A stretch of DNA of 64,000 nt from Ryuthela nishihirai. Taxonomy: Eukaryota; Arthropoda; Arachnida; Araneae; Heptathelidae. A model generated the notes under the pieces. The model was not told the origin of the DNA. It searched no databases and saw only the letters and a program-made list of their open reading frames with translations. A program made the position numbers and the translations under genes. The stretch lies in the NCBI GenBank assembly GCA_038380435.1, contig JAWZYU010000019.1, positions 17,757,801-17,821,800 of the forward strand, given 5' to 3'. Below are positions 1 through 10,899 of the stretch, piece after piece. Positions within the stretch are counted from its first letter, which is position 1; every line of letters starts with the position of its first letter.

Positions 1-216
1 TCGAAATTTAAATACATTAAACTATGATCTTTAGTATATCTTTTCTGACATTTTTCCATAAAAAGCATTTTTAGAGATTTATAGTGAATTCGAAGTTAGA
101 AACCCACTGACATAACCTGGAAATTCTCTAATGTGGAACTTTCATGTTAGATTCCCATTGACATAATATGAAAAATGTCCATTATTTTGTTAGTGCAATG
201 AACAATAATAAAAAAA

Positions 217-255
217 TACATACATACATACATACATACACACACATATACATAT
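217..255. repeat. TACA/CA microsatellite
   Basis: Simple-sequence tract of tandem TACA units passing into CA and TA dinucleotides. It lies at the left edge of a hAT-like fragment. Non-coding. Confidence 0.9.
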
Positions 256-522
256 AGAGGAGGTCTGGTGGTCTACAAAGTCCAAACAGACTGTATTTCC
301 AGGTCTCCCAATTTTACTGAGGTCTTTAAGCACACATTGGGGGTACGCAGTAAAATTTTTTGGGGTACACCGTGAGAGCTCAAAAGTCTCTAGATCTAGT
401 AACAAAGTAAAAATAACCATTGTTATTTCATAACTATAGTTTTATCTATCTATACGAAGGGTACGCCAGTTACATACACATTTGCAGGGGGTACGTGAAG
501 CATACAAGGTTGAGAACCAATG
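250..522. mobile_element. hAT-like non-autonomous element fragment
   Basis: The right end reads ttgagaaccaatgg, close to the inverted end (tgagaaccactg) typical of many hAT MITEs. Inside are several 'gggggtacgc/ggggtacacc' motifs, as in hAT relics. No matching cagtggttctcaa left end is visible, so this is either truncated or its left end is outside the window. The assignment rests on one end only and is tentative. Confidence 0.4.
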
Positions 523-530
523 GTCTATAA

Positions 531-2460
531 GAAACATGAGTTTTATGTGTGATGGACGGACATGTTATTAATTACGGACGTATTATTAATTCGTAACGTT
601 AGAAATGTTATGTCATCACAGGCAAATAGTTGGACACCAGCCTGAGATGTTTTCATACTTAAACTGACAAAATTCTAGCCAAAGGAAATAAAATAACTAA
701 ACAAATAATCCGTTATGCAATCGCGTTAATTTACAATTTCTGTTGATGCTTCTTAAAGAGTTATTTGAAATACTAAAATTACCTCGCAGACCCCTTGGAG
801 TTCAGATACCACAGTGTAGGAGACATTGTTTTAGAAATTATAGTGCTTCGAATTTCGATACACATTAGCATAATATGGAAATTTTTCTGTTATTTTGGTA
901 TTATAGCTTATATTAAAATGTAAAATTATTTTTTAGCAATTATGTATCAGGTACATAAAAAAGTGACGTTGACTCGATTGGAATTTTAAAAAAATCATTT
1001 TAAACATGAAACTCAAAGTTGGGGAAAATATTGTCTTGAACCGGATGGAACAGGAACCCACGACCACCTGGTAACATTCGCATCTCACCTGACTCGAGAC
1101 AAATTTTCCTCTAATTTTTGAGTTTGACGTTTAGATTCAGAAACTTGAGAGTGATTTCGTTGCATTTCCGTTCATTTATCACCTTACTTACTGTCAGTGG
1201 TCAATACTTACAACAATCCCAATAAGTGTCAATACCTCACATTAATCCAATGAGTCTCTTACTTCTCTATTATAGAAAATTCATTCACTAGTGTATGTCT
1301 CCTGGAACCATAATTTGGTTATCAAACTGTTATGTCAGTCAAAGTCCTAAGCAACTCTAACATCCATCACTTCTTAATCCACTTCATTAAAGTATGCTTA
1401 ATTTAATGATTTGGAAAGTTCATATGGTTTGGTAATTACTTTGCATCTGTTGCAGTAGTGTGGAGTTTGTCCTCTGTGTAAGCTGCCCTTAAGTGACACC
1501 TGATTTTAGTGTAACTCTGGGTTGCATTATTCAACAGGTAGTGTTGGCACTCTGCCTAGGACCTATGAAAATTAAAGGGCTCATGGAAAATGCATTAATC
1601 ATGTTTTCTTCCTTTGCGTGATAAAACCTGTAACACATATCTCTTCTTGGAGAAATAGTGATCAGTTCAGCTGCTGGGGCCTGTTACATTAACCGTTTTG
1701 CTATCCGAGAAAAATAAAGAAAATTCTGATCATCCATCTAACCATTGAAATCGACATACGTATAAAAATGAATCCGCCAAAGGGCCTAAAAAAATGCCTA
1801 AGGTTTACAGGGACCTTAATCCGGCACAGAGGTTACTAGAAACCTTAAGGTTGAAAAGTCGACCTTAACAGCTGAAACGGGAGACACAAGAGGATAGGTT
1901 GACACGTTTTTATTTTTGACAAAATAGGGCAACTTTGTTTTTCTTGTTTTCTTTTACCAACAACGCGTAAATGTTTGAGGTATTGTCACTTGCCAACTCA
2001 TTTTTTATATTTCATTATATTATAAAACAAATTGACACGTTAATGCTATGTTCAAAGCCAAGGGTAAACTGCATTTGTTAAGCTTTGTTCCTCTTAGCGG
2101 GGAATGGTGGATGGCTCTTTAAAATATCAGGATCTGATGGGAAGAGAGAGGCGCTGAGATCGTTTCATTGTAAACATGGGGTCAACTCGGGTTATCTATC
2201 TGTATTCTTCTTTATCTGTGATTAAGCTCTGTGTTCCCAAATAAAACTTTTTTTCTGAAATCGTAAAGTGCATTCACACATGAGGAATTTGCTTGAAACA
2301 AACATGCCCTGAGAGCAGACCTTAGAACTTGCAAAGTATTCTTTCGTTCTTGATATTTCATGAAAGAATGGTTATGAACGTTATTTCAGAAGAAAGGCCA
2401 ATTGTTAACCCTACGGAAGGAAAATATATGTGTGAATGTAACGCGGTCTGTAAATGGTAG
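531..2460. other. AT-rich region with no recognisable gene
   Basis: Stops are frequent in all frames, and no splice-bounded open segment, tRNA or terminal inverted repeat pair was recognised. It is best regarded as intergenic or intronic DNA. Confidence 0.6.
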
Positions 2461-2669
2461 CTAGGTAGTCACTAGAAGGAGAGCTAGGCACCAATCCCCT
2501 GCGATGACGCACAGAACCGGCCAAGCCTAGCACCTAATGTCAGACCGTGCCTTCTCGTGGCGCGGATCATTAGTACCTTTCTAAAGAGATACTCTCTTGT
2601 GGAAAGGAACTGAATGCGAAGGCTGTGTGGCCTACTAATTTGGAGTACTATGGCTGCTTTTCTTTTTTT

Positions 2670-2950
2670 TCTACCCTGCTGAAGAGTGGTCAACAACACA
2701 TTGTCCTTGCGGTCATATATTGGTATAGCGCGTTAGTTGTATTATTGGTATATATGTATTAATGGTGTTATTGGTATAGCGCGTTAGCGTATAGTAGGTT
2801 GGTATAGCGTTCAGGTTGGTATAGTATATGGTCAGCCATATACTATACCAACCTGAACGGAATAATGGTTCTGAGCTTGATTATAGATCTTCAATTTGCT
2901 GCACTGGTGGGCTTCTGTGGAGGGAAAATCTTCCCTATGTTTTCTGGTTG
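2670..2950 (+). repeat. Dispersed repeat R3, copy 1 (interrupted)
   Basis: Two blocks match 47228-47388: one around taccctgctgaagagtggtc and one around ttgctgcactggtgggc with the following gagggaaaatct segment. In this copy about 150 bases made of repeated 'ttggtatagcg' motifs plus a perfect hairpin replace roughly 25 bases of the other copy. The family is not identified. The second copy sits just 5' of a truncated RTE-like LINE, so R3 could be part of a LINE upstream region or an independent repeat. Confidence 0.6.
2808..2859. repeat. Perfect 24-bp hairpin with 4-nt loop
   Basis: Arms 2808-2831 and 2836-2859 are perfect reverse complements separated by tcag. The arm contains ggttggtatag, the motif repeated just upstream (2723-2820), so the hairpin probably arose by local inverted copying. 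Confidence 0.9.
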
Positions 2951-3233
2951 TTTGTGGGTTGACAGCCCCAAGTGATTCACAGGATATGTTTTATCTGCTG
3001 GTGGATAATCCTAATCTGAGATCATCGCAGATACTTGAACTCTTGCTTCTATGGGCGTCGTCAAATCCTACATTGGAGGAAGTCTTTAAATACAGATGGC
3101 TTCAGCCTTTAATAGTGGGGGAACGGGTCTTTACCCTATGCCTGCGATTAGGGGACTGTTTGATATTATCGGCATTCACTCTCTCAATAAACATTGTTTC
3201 TTTCAAGATTCCACTAACCATTTTCTCTCCATA

Positions 3234-3620
3234 GGGGACCACAGCTTAAACGTCCCGTCAAAGACACCACACAGTTTAAACAGGGGACCACAGCTTAACG
3301 TCCCGTCAAAGATATCCAGTGCACAGGGACCACAGCTTACCTCCCGTCAAAGATATCCAGTGCACAGGGGACCATGGCTTAACGTTCCGTTAAAGATATC
3401 CAGTACACATGGGACCACGGCTTAACGTAACGTCAAAGATATCCAGTGCACAGAGGACCACGGCTTAACGTTCCGTTAAAGATATCCATTGCACAGGGGA
3501 CCACGGCTTAACGTCCCGTCAAAGATATGCAGTGCACAGGGGACCACGGCTTAACGTCCCCTCAAAGATATCCAATGCACGGGGGACCACGGCTAACGTC
3601 CCATCCATAGACGATAGCCT
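3234..3620 (-). repeat. 43-bp minisatellite derived from the tRNA-SINE
   Basis: Nine units of about 41-43 bp begin near 3234, 3283, 3325, 3366, 3409, 3453, 3496, 3539 and 3581. Each contains a gaccacggcttaacgtccc segment and a cgtcaaagatatccagtg segment. Both are recognisable pieces of the SINE described at 29252-29631, in reverse orientation and fused after loss of about 11- and 20-base stretches that separate them in the full SINE. So an internally deleted SINE segment was tandemly amplified here. Open frames across the array are a by-product of the repeat. Confidence 0.85.
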
Positions 3621-3750
3621 TTCCAAACCCATTGGTGTCCAGTTTCTCACCGAGGGCAGGGAGGGAGGTTTCGGGGTAAATCTTAACCACTTGTGGAAAA
3701 TTCGAAGAGAACTGCAGATTACAAACCTGGGGTGCTACCGACTGAGCGGA
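3596..3750 (-). mobile_element. tRNA-derived SINE, 5' half remnant
   Basis: This continues from the minisatellite. The order cccatcc, gacgatagcctttccaaacc, cccattggtgtcc, 'acaaacctggggtgctaccgac' (first 20 bases diagnostic) and 'tgagc' matches the reversed 5' half and tRNA-like head of the full SINE. It is strongly diverged. Confidence 0.65.
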
Positions 3751-4424
3751 ACCACGACCCACATGATGCATAGGCACCTGCAGAAAAACCTATTGGTAAT
3801 AAATGCTATTTTAAGATTTCTAAAAGAGTGGTAAATAACTGCGTTTCGTTTTTTCTGTAGGAGGGGGATGATTTATATTAATATTATTGATTGCTTTTAA
3901 GCGAAGACAAAAGATTTTCCCTTTCCCCTCAAACATGTGCTGCTAACGTATTAAACGACTTGCATTCGAACTATGCAAATGAACGCAATACAATATGATG
4001 GAAAGGGTTGCTCAAAGAGAAAGAACAAAGAGGAAATTAAAAAGTCGGAATTATAGAGGTAAAAGCAACGAAGAACATTCGTCCATGTTAGTCTCTCCTG
4101 CAACAAGTATTCGAAAATAGCAATTGAATTTGAGTACAAACCCTTTTGTCTGGATGGCGATCATCGAAATAGATTTTAATTTGATTCTGTCGGGCGTGAT
4201 TTTCACACAGAGCAGTAATCGAGTGGGGAGAATTATTAATATATTCAGAAATACACAGCATTTATTAGTTACGTTCTAAAGATTTCAGCCATGTATGGCA
4301 AGAGAAAAACATTTATGTCATTTTTGAATTCCGCAGAGTTTTAGAATGCGTATAACTCATCACATAGTCTGATTGCTCCTGAATAAACCCACGATTGCTT
4401 GAGAATTCTTATGTACTTGTATAG

Positions 4425-4680
4425 AGTCGGATCTAGGGGACGGAGGGACAGGGGGATCATCCCGGCCTTGAAAATGCTAGTGCATGTAATACAGGCAAAC
4501 AATCAACCATCTTATGCCTATTTCATGCATTTTTAAAAATTTTAATAACCCTAAAAATGAAGAGGGAAAATGTCATAATGAAATAGAAATCCAGTCTTTC
4601 CCCCCCCCCCCTCTTTACTTTTTCCGGCTCGATCGCATTTCTTGCCCGCCACCACCCTTATGTTTTTCTAGATCCGGGTC
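4425..4680 (+). repeat. Dispersed repeat R2, copy 1
   Basis: It begins near gtcggatctagggga and ends near tttttctagatccgggtc. A poly-C run (about 4600-4612) and the internal catgcatttttaaa segment occur in the same order at 41903-42165. The ends are loosely inverted (ggatctagggg against ctagatccggg), so this may be an old MITE. The family is unnamed by me. Confidence 0.5.
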
Positions 4681-4682
4681 TG

Positions 4683-4888
4683 TACAGTCGCTCAAAAAAA
4701 AGTATCTGAATGCTATGGTCGATTATAGAATTCAGGAAATATATCTGTCAACGATTATTTTAGATATTAGTAATCTGGCAGCCTTCGCGTACGTACACGA
4801 AGGTAATTTCTAAAAAAATCGTTGCCAGATGTTTTTTCTGAATTCTGTGATCAACCATAGCGTTTGGATACTTTTTTGAGCGACTGTA
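4683..4888. mobile_element. mariner/Tc1-type MITE
   Basis: A 206-bp near-palindrome with TA at both edges. The left end tacagtcgctcaaaaaaaag and the reverse complement of the right end tacagtcgctcaaaaaagta match. Matching continues inward through the cgctatggt and agaattcag motifs for about 60 bases per arm. There is no coding capacity. The long TIRs and TA flanks are characteristic of Tc1/mariner-superfamily MITEs. Confidence 0.85.
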
Positions 4889-5293
4889 CTTGTATATATA
4901 TTTTTTATTTAATATTAATTTACAATACAATATATTTCGCAAACCAGGTGTAAAGCTTATGTTTCATATTAATGTCATATGCGCGAAATTTTCCTTAGTT
5001 TTAGATTTACCTTTCCTTTAAGAAATCCCCTAAAATAATCACACAATACTCATGAAATAATTCTGTGCGTATCATCGGGGTTTTGCTATTTCTACTATTT
5101 CATAATTATAGGGTAATGAAGAGTGAGGCTTAAAAAAACTGAAATATGATTACGATATCTTAGTAGAAAAAACTGAAATCATTGATATAAATAAATGGTG
5201 AACGAGGGAGACCTACATGGATATTTTGATCAATTTTCAATAGACATCTGGCAAAAAAGGACAGATCCTTCTCATCTAGAATGGGTTGATTGG

Positions 5294-5653
5294 GTTGTTT
5301 TACCTCTGAGCGACACTTTTTTGCACACCATGAGCTAAATGGCCAGGTCATATGGACCCCGAAGGCTCAGAGAAAGTTGGGGGAGGGGGCCCACTGGGAC
5401 AGCTGTTGGGAGACAGATGATAGCCTCCCGTCAAGGCCATCCAGCGTGTTCTTTAACGGGCACAGGGTATGTCTCTCCCGCACACGGTACCACGGCTTAA
5501 CGTCCCATCCGACGGCCGACAGCCTTTCCAAGCCCATCTGTGTTCCCCACTGACCGTGGGCAGGACGGGGAATTTTGCGGAGATAAATCTCAACGCTGAC
5601 CCAGCTGGGACTCGAACCTGGGAACTACAGATTATGAGCCTGGCGCGCTACCT
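5294..5653 (-). mobile_element. tRNA-derived SINE, nearly full length
   Basis: A reverse-oriented copy matching the 29252-29631 SINE throughout, from its 3' end (gttgttttacctctgagcg) to the box B region (gggactcgaacctggg reversed). Only the first few tens of bases of the tRNA-like head, with box A, are missing. Divergence is modest. Confidence 0.9.
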
Positions 5654-5659
5654 CTAGAA

Positions 5660-6380
5660 TGCGCATCATGCTAGTGAATAACAAATGACAACAGTAAATG
5701 TTCGAAGACTACAATCAATCTAAAGTATGGGGGAAGGTCGTTCAATTGCATTATTATTTGGATTCAAAATTTACCGTATCCGTTCGGAAATTGATATTGT
5801 TTAGTTTTCCCTCTTAAACTTCATCATTATGTAAAACGTAAATCTCGTAAAATTACGACCAAGTTGTGGTAAAGACTTTATCAGATATTACTACTGTTAG
5901 CTATCTAACGTAATTAAGACGCTTATAGGAATACCTCCGAGAAAGAATGGCACATGCGCAAGAGACTATTTTGTTTCAGCGATATTGGTGTCTTTGCGTA
6001 GCAACTTACCCACCCAAAGTCCCTAATGTGTGGAGTTTGAAAAGTTCGTTTACTTCCGGATTTCGTCATCGTTTTCTCCACAAAATTTAAACCCTGACAA
6101 ACAGCTATTACCAGATTTAATCGTTTCACCTTTGCTTTTATACCTTTCAGTGCCATGCCCGCGTATAAACGAATTCATACTGAATTTCTCAATAGCATGA
6201 GATTGATAAGTTTCTCAGCCTAAAGTTAGAGTTTCTTGCTCTAACGTTTCAGCTAAAATGATGGCAATATTACAATAGGTGGATAAGCTTAAAGCGGAAA
6301 AAAAATCGACATATTTAATAATTGAGGAAATGTAAAAGTGGTCACCCAACCCATTTGATCTGGAGATCATAAAAATCTTC
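5660..6380. other. AT-rich spacer, nothing recognised
   Basis: No protein-like frame, terminal repeat or RNA gene was seen between two SINE copies. A 77-residue minus-strand open frame at 5923-6156 has no recognisable motif. Confidence 0.5.
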
Positions 6381-6384
6381 TACT

Positions 6385-6565
6385 TTGCTCAGTCGGTAAC
6401 GCGCCAGGCTCGTAATCTGCAGTTCCTAAGTTCGAGTCCCAGCTGGGTCAGCGTTGAGATTTATCTCCGCAAAACTCCCAGCCCTGCCCACGGTCAGTAG
6501 GGGACACCGATGGGCTTGGAAGGGCTGCCGTCCATCGGATGGGACGTTAAACCGTGGTCCCGGAT
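6385..6565 (+). mobile_element. tRNA-derived SINE, 3'-truncated
   Basis: It starts in the tRNA-like head (ctcagtcggtaacgcgccag), contains box B (gttcgagtccc) and runs to accgtggtccc, where it abuts Gypsy integrase sequence. The 3' half of the SINE is absent, so the junction at about 6565 is a rearrangement or truncation point. Confidence 0.85.
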
Positions 6566-7050
6566 GTCCCCATCCTCCGGATGAATTCTTGCGTGAGACT
6601 ACATGTGAAATTCGATCCTCTATTGCTGGATATCACCTGAGGTACCCCGGTTCTAGCAAATATTTCAAATAGTGCTTCACAAGTCGCCTTAGCAGTTGCT
6701 GCTGAAAGGCAAACGGTCTCAGGCCATCTGGTATGCTGATCTACTAGGCACAGTATGAGCCAATGTTTCTGGCTTGACTCTGGCAATATCGGACCGATAA
6801 TATCAATATTCACAACTTGGAAGGGATGCTCAGGTCGAGTCACTGCCGTGATAGGAGGTACCTTTCAAAATTTCTTTATCACCGCCCGTAGTTGGCAATT
6901 CTGACAATGTTCGCAATGTTCTCGAACATCCGCTTTGATGTTCGGTCAATAGAAGGAATACTTCAATCTTTCTAGTGATTTGCGCAGCTTTAAATGACCA
7001 CCCCAAAGGCCGGAATGGGCCAACACGATTGCTTGGGTCCTACGTTCAGA
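6566..7050 (-). pseudogene. Gypsy-like integrase fragment (element G3)
   Basis: On the minus strand the order is an integrase zinc-binding region (HSGLWGG...LKLRKSLERL, then a C-x2-C pair in REHCEHCQNCQ) followed by the catalytic core (PFQVVNIDIIGPI, LVDQHTRWPE, VPQVI). The integrase joins element DNA to the host chromosome. At the second catalytic position the usual Asp of the SDRG-type motif reads Asn (SSNRGSNF). Stops interrupt the linker between the two domains, and the C-terminus is cut off at the SINE junction. This is the most 3' part of a minus-strand Gypsy relic whose protease and gag follow at higher coordinates. The reverse transcriptase is missing. Confidence 0.8.
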
Positions 7051-7165
7051 GGGTAATACCAGTGTAAGAGGGTAATACCTCTTAAATATATGTTCATACG
7101 TTCAGAGGGTAATACCAGTTTAAGAGGGTAATACCTCTTAAATATATGTTCATACGTTCAGAGGG
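7046..7165. repeat. Tandem duplication of about 56 bp
   Basis: The block tacgttcagagggtaatacc ... cttaaatatatgttca occurs twice in full and once partially, with an inner agagggtaatacc repeat. It lies inside the decayed Gypsy element and is probably local replication slippage. Confidence 0.85.
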
Positions 7166-7425
7166 TATACCAGTTGATGTACCCTCTCTCCGAGGATCCG
7201 ATCAGAATGGTGTAACAATCCATCTTTGAAGTGACAGGAATTCTTCCCTTTCCTTGCATTCTGTGGAGCTCTTTCCAAGGTTGGATCATCAGCCTGCACG
7301 ACGGAACAATTCCGCCTCTCCAGACTCTCCTTTCACTTCCGGGACCATCTCCATATCTCCACTAGGACCTTGCTCTGACTGAGTAGTGATTTCACAACTA
7401 AGAGCCAGTTGAATGGTTTCGTCAG

Positions 7426-7770
7426 CTAACTCTTTTTTCTTAGTTTCTTCTCCAACATCCGTACTTGCACTTGAGCTGTTTGCAGCTCCCGGTATATATC
7501 ATGTGTCAGCAACATCTGACTTACCAATTCATCGGTCATTCCACAAGTGATTACTATCTGGGGATGAAAGGCATTCATATTATTGGGGTCAGCCTGGATC
7601 CGAATAAGAATGTTAATGAAGGGTACCATGCGAGTATCCCCAAAGGCAGACATGAGAAGTATTTTCCCACTTGGCTGCCTGTACGATATTGTCACATGTT
7701 GCTGACGAATAAGATTTATTTCTGCCCCGTATCCAGCACAGCATCGATCACTTGGCCTCCACATAAAATG
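7426..7770 (-). pseudogene. Gypsy-like aspartic protease fragment (G3)
   Basis: The minus-strand frame carries GAEINLIRQQHV, the sequence that normally follows the D-T-G active site. Upstream the frame VIDAVLDTG is present but shifted by one base, so the motif is split over two frames. The C-terminal segment (MTDELVSQMLLTHDIYRELQ) is open. The family's role is processing of the Gag-Pol polyprotein inside particles. The frameshift makes this copy inactive. Confidence 0.7.
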
Positions 7771-7880
7771 GGAACCTTCTTCATGCGTGATATTTTTAGT
7801 TCACACTGCTGTCGATACTTCTCCTTTTGCCACTTTACACCATATCTTACCTCTGTAAATACCTGAGCAGTGACCCTAGC

Positions 7881-8511
7881 TACAGTACTGTGCGAATTAG
7901 TTGGGACAAGCGAAGGAACGCTAAGTCCGTTCCGCTGCAGAGTCTAAAACTGCGGCAAGTCTAAACTTGTTTGTAACCTTCTGCTGCAAGTCTAAACTTG
8001 CGCGTGCAGCTTCCGGCCACAGACGCTTCATCCCATTGAAGGAATGATGGTTAGCAAAACGTACGTAGGCGTACTGGAGGCGAAAATGGTCCCAATACTG
8101 CAGAAGCTGTTTCCTAACGGCGATGGGGTATTTCAACAGGATCTGGCTCCATGCCACAATTCTAAGCTTGCTAAGAGAACATTTGAAGGTATTGGAGTGC
8201 CCAGGAAATCCACCCGATCTAAACCCCATTGAAAATTTGTGGGCCATTACTAAAGGGCGCATATCTAAGATGGATTGCACGACGAAAACCAAAATGATAG
8301 AAAGTGTCATGAAAGTGTGGTACCACGACCCTGAAGTGAAGGAGATGGGTGGAAAGTTAGTGGCATCAATGGTTGAGAAGGTGAAAGAAATAATTAAAGG
8401 TAAGAGGGGTTCACATTCACTATTAACTACACTATTAAACAAATAAATATTTTAGTTGTGTCTTTGTTACTGCATTTTCCTATTGCCCCAACTAATTTGC
8501 ACAGCACTGTA
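7881..8511 (+). mobile_element. Tc1-like internally deleted transposon
   Basis: TA-flanked element with TIRs of about 28 bp: left tacagtactgtgcgaattag, right reverse complement tacagtgctgtgcaaattag, both followed by ttggg. Inside, in two plus-strand frames, are the C-terminal catalytic landmarks of a Tc1 transposase: VFQQDLAPCHNSK (second catalytic Asp) and PPDLNPIENLW (third acidic residue). They are separated by a frameshift near 8200. The N-terminal DNA-binding and first catalytic regions are deleted, so it is non-autonomous. It is inserted in the Gypsy relic between protease and gag zinc knuckle. Confidence 0.88.
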
Positions 8512-8543
8512 TAACTAAATCACACTTTTCCGCATCGCTCCAT

Positions 8544-8740
8544 TCATCGCCATTTATCCTCTGCGATGGTTATCCTTCTTACCTCGGTAGTAGTTTCTTT
8601 CTTCTTATGTGGACATTCGCGAGCAAAATGGTTATATTCCTCCACAGTTAAAACATTCTTTCCTTTTTCGAAGAGGTTCCCGTTCTTTGGGACTCTCATT
8701 TTCTCTATAATTAGCGGTACTGTCATTCCCACTGTATCGT
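8544..8740 (-). pseudogene. Gag zinc-knuckle fragment (G3)
   Basis: The minus strand contains HFARECPHKKKE, the second half of a CCHC zinc knuckle of retroelement Gag. The first cysteines are displaced by a frameshift. It lies between protease (lower coordinates) and the gag body (9096-9740), in the expected gag-to-pol order on the minus strand. Confidence 0.6.
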
Positions 8741-9095
8741 TTCATTGGGGGATCATATCTCCTCTCATTCACCCTCGATTCATGGTTTGCCTCCCCACCT
8801 GGTCCCACCAACTCTTGACTCCCGACGGTTATTTAAACGCAGCTGCACTACATCTACCAATTCCAGAGGCTTCATCCATCCATCAGCTTCTCTCTGCAAT
8901 ACAAATTGTCTCGTAGCTGCTGGTAATTCCCGTTTGATCTTATCAGACACCATGAGATTCTTCCAGAACTTTAATTTTTCGACTGCCCAAATAATGAGAA
9001 AGCATAGCAGAAATTCTAGCCGAAAATTCCGCCCAGCTTTCGTTATCCACTTTTTTTGCTTCTTCGAAACGCCGGTGATACTCTGTGGCTGTCAA

Positions 9096-9740
9096 TCAAC
9101 ACGGACGTAAAATTATCTTTTTCAGCTGCTCATAATCTCCTGCCTCTGCTGGCGGTAACTGAGCGATAACTGGTCGCAATTTCTCGCCTAATAGTGTTGC
9201 TAACAGTTCTACTCCTATGGAGGCAGGGAAATAATGAGTCTCATATACTGCCTCCACTTGCTGGAAAAACGAAGGTATCTCGCCAACCTCTTGTGGAGCC
9301 TTGCCCAATGTAAGTTTTAGTAACTGGGAATACCTATGCAGCCTATCCAATTCCCGAATTTTGGGGTCGGCTCCTTCCATAGCCAAGGCTGTCATATCGT
9401 CGCCCGAGGCTGAGCTGTCTCTCCTGAGCCTCAATTTAGTTAGCTCCAATTCATGAGCTCGGTGTAATTCTTCTTTCCTAATCTTATCTTGCCTTTCTTG
9501 CTCCCTTTCCCTTAGTTTATCTGACCTTTATTGAGCACTTATTTTATCTTCTCTTTCTTGTTCTCTTATCTTATTTTCCCTTTCTTGCTCTCTTATCTTA
9601 TCCTTCCTTTCTTGCTCCCTTATTCTATCTTCTCTCTCTACCCTCCTAAGCAGCATCTCCATCTGCTTCATATGATACGCATTCATCTCCCCAGACGTAC
9701 CCACTCTCACAGACTGCGCTCTCATGCAGGTAGTCGGGTC
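9096..9740 (-). pseudogene. Gypsy-like Gag body with charged repeats (G3)
   Basis: Minus-strand coding begins near 9725 with an N-terminal segment rich in REQER-x-KI repeats of about nine residues, predicted as helical coiled coil, which explains the CT-rich DNA at 9480-9640. It continues after a break into a Gag-like domain with SFFQQVEAVYETHYFP and PAEAGDYEQLKKIIL, a pattern of arthropod Gypsy Gag proteins. Gag forms the intracellular particle. At least one stop or frame change lies between the two open parts. Confidence 0.7.
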
Positions 9741-9984
9741 GCAAAATTCGTATCATTCCCGTCTTCACTCCAAGGACAATCTTCCTCCCCTCCGTTAACA
9801 TTCACTTCCCCCTCCATGTCTGTGTCAGGTAATAGAGTCGAGTGTTGTGTGTCCTTTTCCGTGTTTGCATCGTCGCTGGTCTGATCCAGCGTTTTCGTTG
9901 CCCTCCTCGTATTATACGTAATACACAATAGCAGGGGCGTAGAAATCGGGGGATGGGGGGAGGCTCCCCCCAAAGTAACTCGGA

Positions 9985-10790
9985 GTTGGAAAATTCGAAG
10001 CGACTTCGTAGAATCTAGATGAGGTGTGAAAATTTGTAACCTGTTTTTTGCAAAATTAAGGGGCAATTTGGTAAATCTAGGGCAGATTGGAAAATAGAGA
10101 GACGGCAAAATTTAGAGCAGTTGACAAAATTCGAAGCCACTTAGTAAAATACAGGTGAGTTGGCAAAATTCGGAGTGACTCTGCAAAATCGTGGGGAGTT
10201 TGCAAAATTCAGGTGAGTTGTAAAAATTAGGATTTTGTTTTGTAAAATTATGGCAAGTTGGCAAAATTCGGAGTGACTTGGCAAAATTCGGAGTGACTTG
10301 GCAAAATTCAGGTGAGATATAAAAATTGGGATTTTTTTTTCTCTAAAATTATGACTAGTTGGCAAAACTTAGGGAGTTGGCAAAATCGTGGGGAGTTGGC
10401 AATATTCAGATGAGATGTAAAAAATGGGATTTTTTTGTGAAATTATCGCAAGTTGGCAAAACTTAGGGAGTTGGCAAAATCTAGGGGAAGTTGGCAAATT
10501 TCAGAGTGACTAGGCAAAATCGTAGGGAGTTGACAAAATTCAGGTGAGATGTAAAAATTGGGATTTTTTCTGTAAAAGTTTGGCTAGTTGCAAAACGTAG
10601 GGAGTTGGCAAAATCTAGGGGAAGCTGGCAAAATTCAGAATGACTTTTCACAATCGTAGGGCGTTGGCAAAATTCAGGTGAGATGTAAAAATTGGGATTT
10701 TTTTCTGTAAAATTATGGCTAGTTGGCAAAATTCAGAATGACTTGGTAAAATCGTGGGGAGTTGTCAAAATTCGGAGACTTTTTTCCAAA
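9985..10790. repeat. Nested 'gttggcaaaat' short-repeat array
   Basis: About 800 bases built from an 18-25 base motif around gttggcaaaattcggagtga, alternating with tcgtggggagttgg and gtgagatgtaaaaattggga blocks. The larger period is about 140 bases, marked by the recurring aaaattgggattttttt tract. Open frames on the minus strand here repeat the same peptide words and are products of the array. It abuts the truncated end of the 2.75-kb inverted duplication. Confidence 0.85.
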
Positions 10791-10801
10791 GAGTTTTCCC
10801 T

Positions 10802-10893
10802 GTTCTTCAACGTGCACAGAATATTGTTCTCCTGCATACGGGGCCTTGCATTAACGTCCTATCTGATGGATAACAGTCTTTCTAGGACCATCA
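10802..10893 (-). mobile_element. SINE fragment at the end of the duplication arm
   Basis: gttcttcaacgtgcacag and gcattaacgtcctatctgat match the central part of the tRNA-SINE in reverse. In the other arm the same SINE continues to its 3' end (46083-46222), so the left copy was cut here. Confidence 0.7.
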
Positions 10894-10899
10894 GCATCA

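Noticed and set aside
3232..3620. CRISPR-like array of regular repeats
   Set aside because: There are no unique spacers. Units are contiguous, derive from a SINE, and the genome is eukaryotic.
5290..5553. Open frames repeated at several places reading like NVHRVWLSRTRGHGLTSH
   Set aside because: They lie in every tRNA-SINE copy in either orientation and shift with indels. They are chance frames of the SINE, not a protein family.
10141..10729. Minus-strand frames with repeated 'ILIFTTHLNFANSPRF' words
   Set aside because: These are products of the gttggcaaaat tandem array, broken by the unequal unit lengths.
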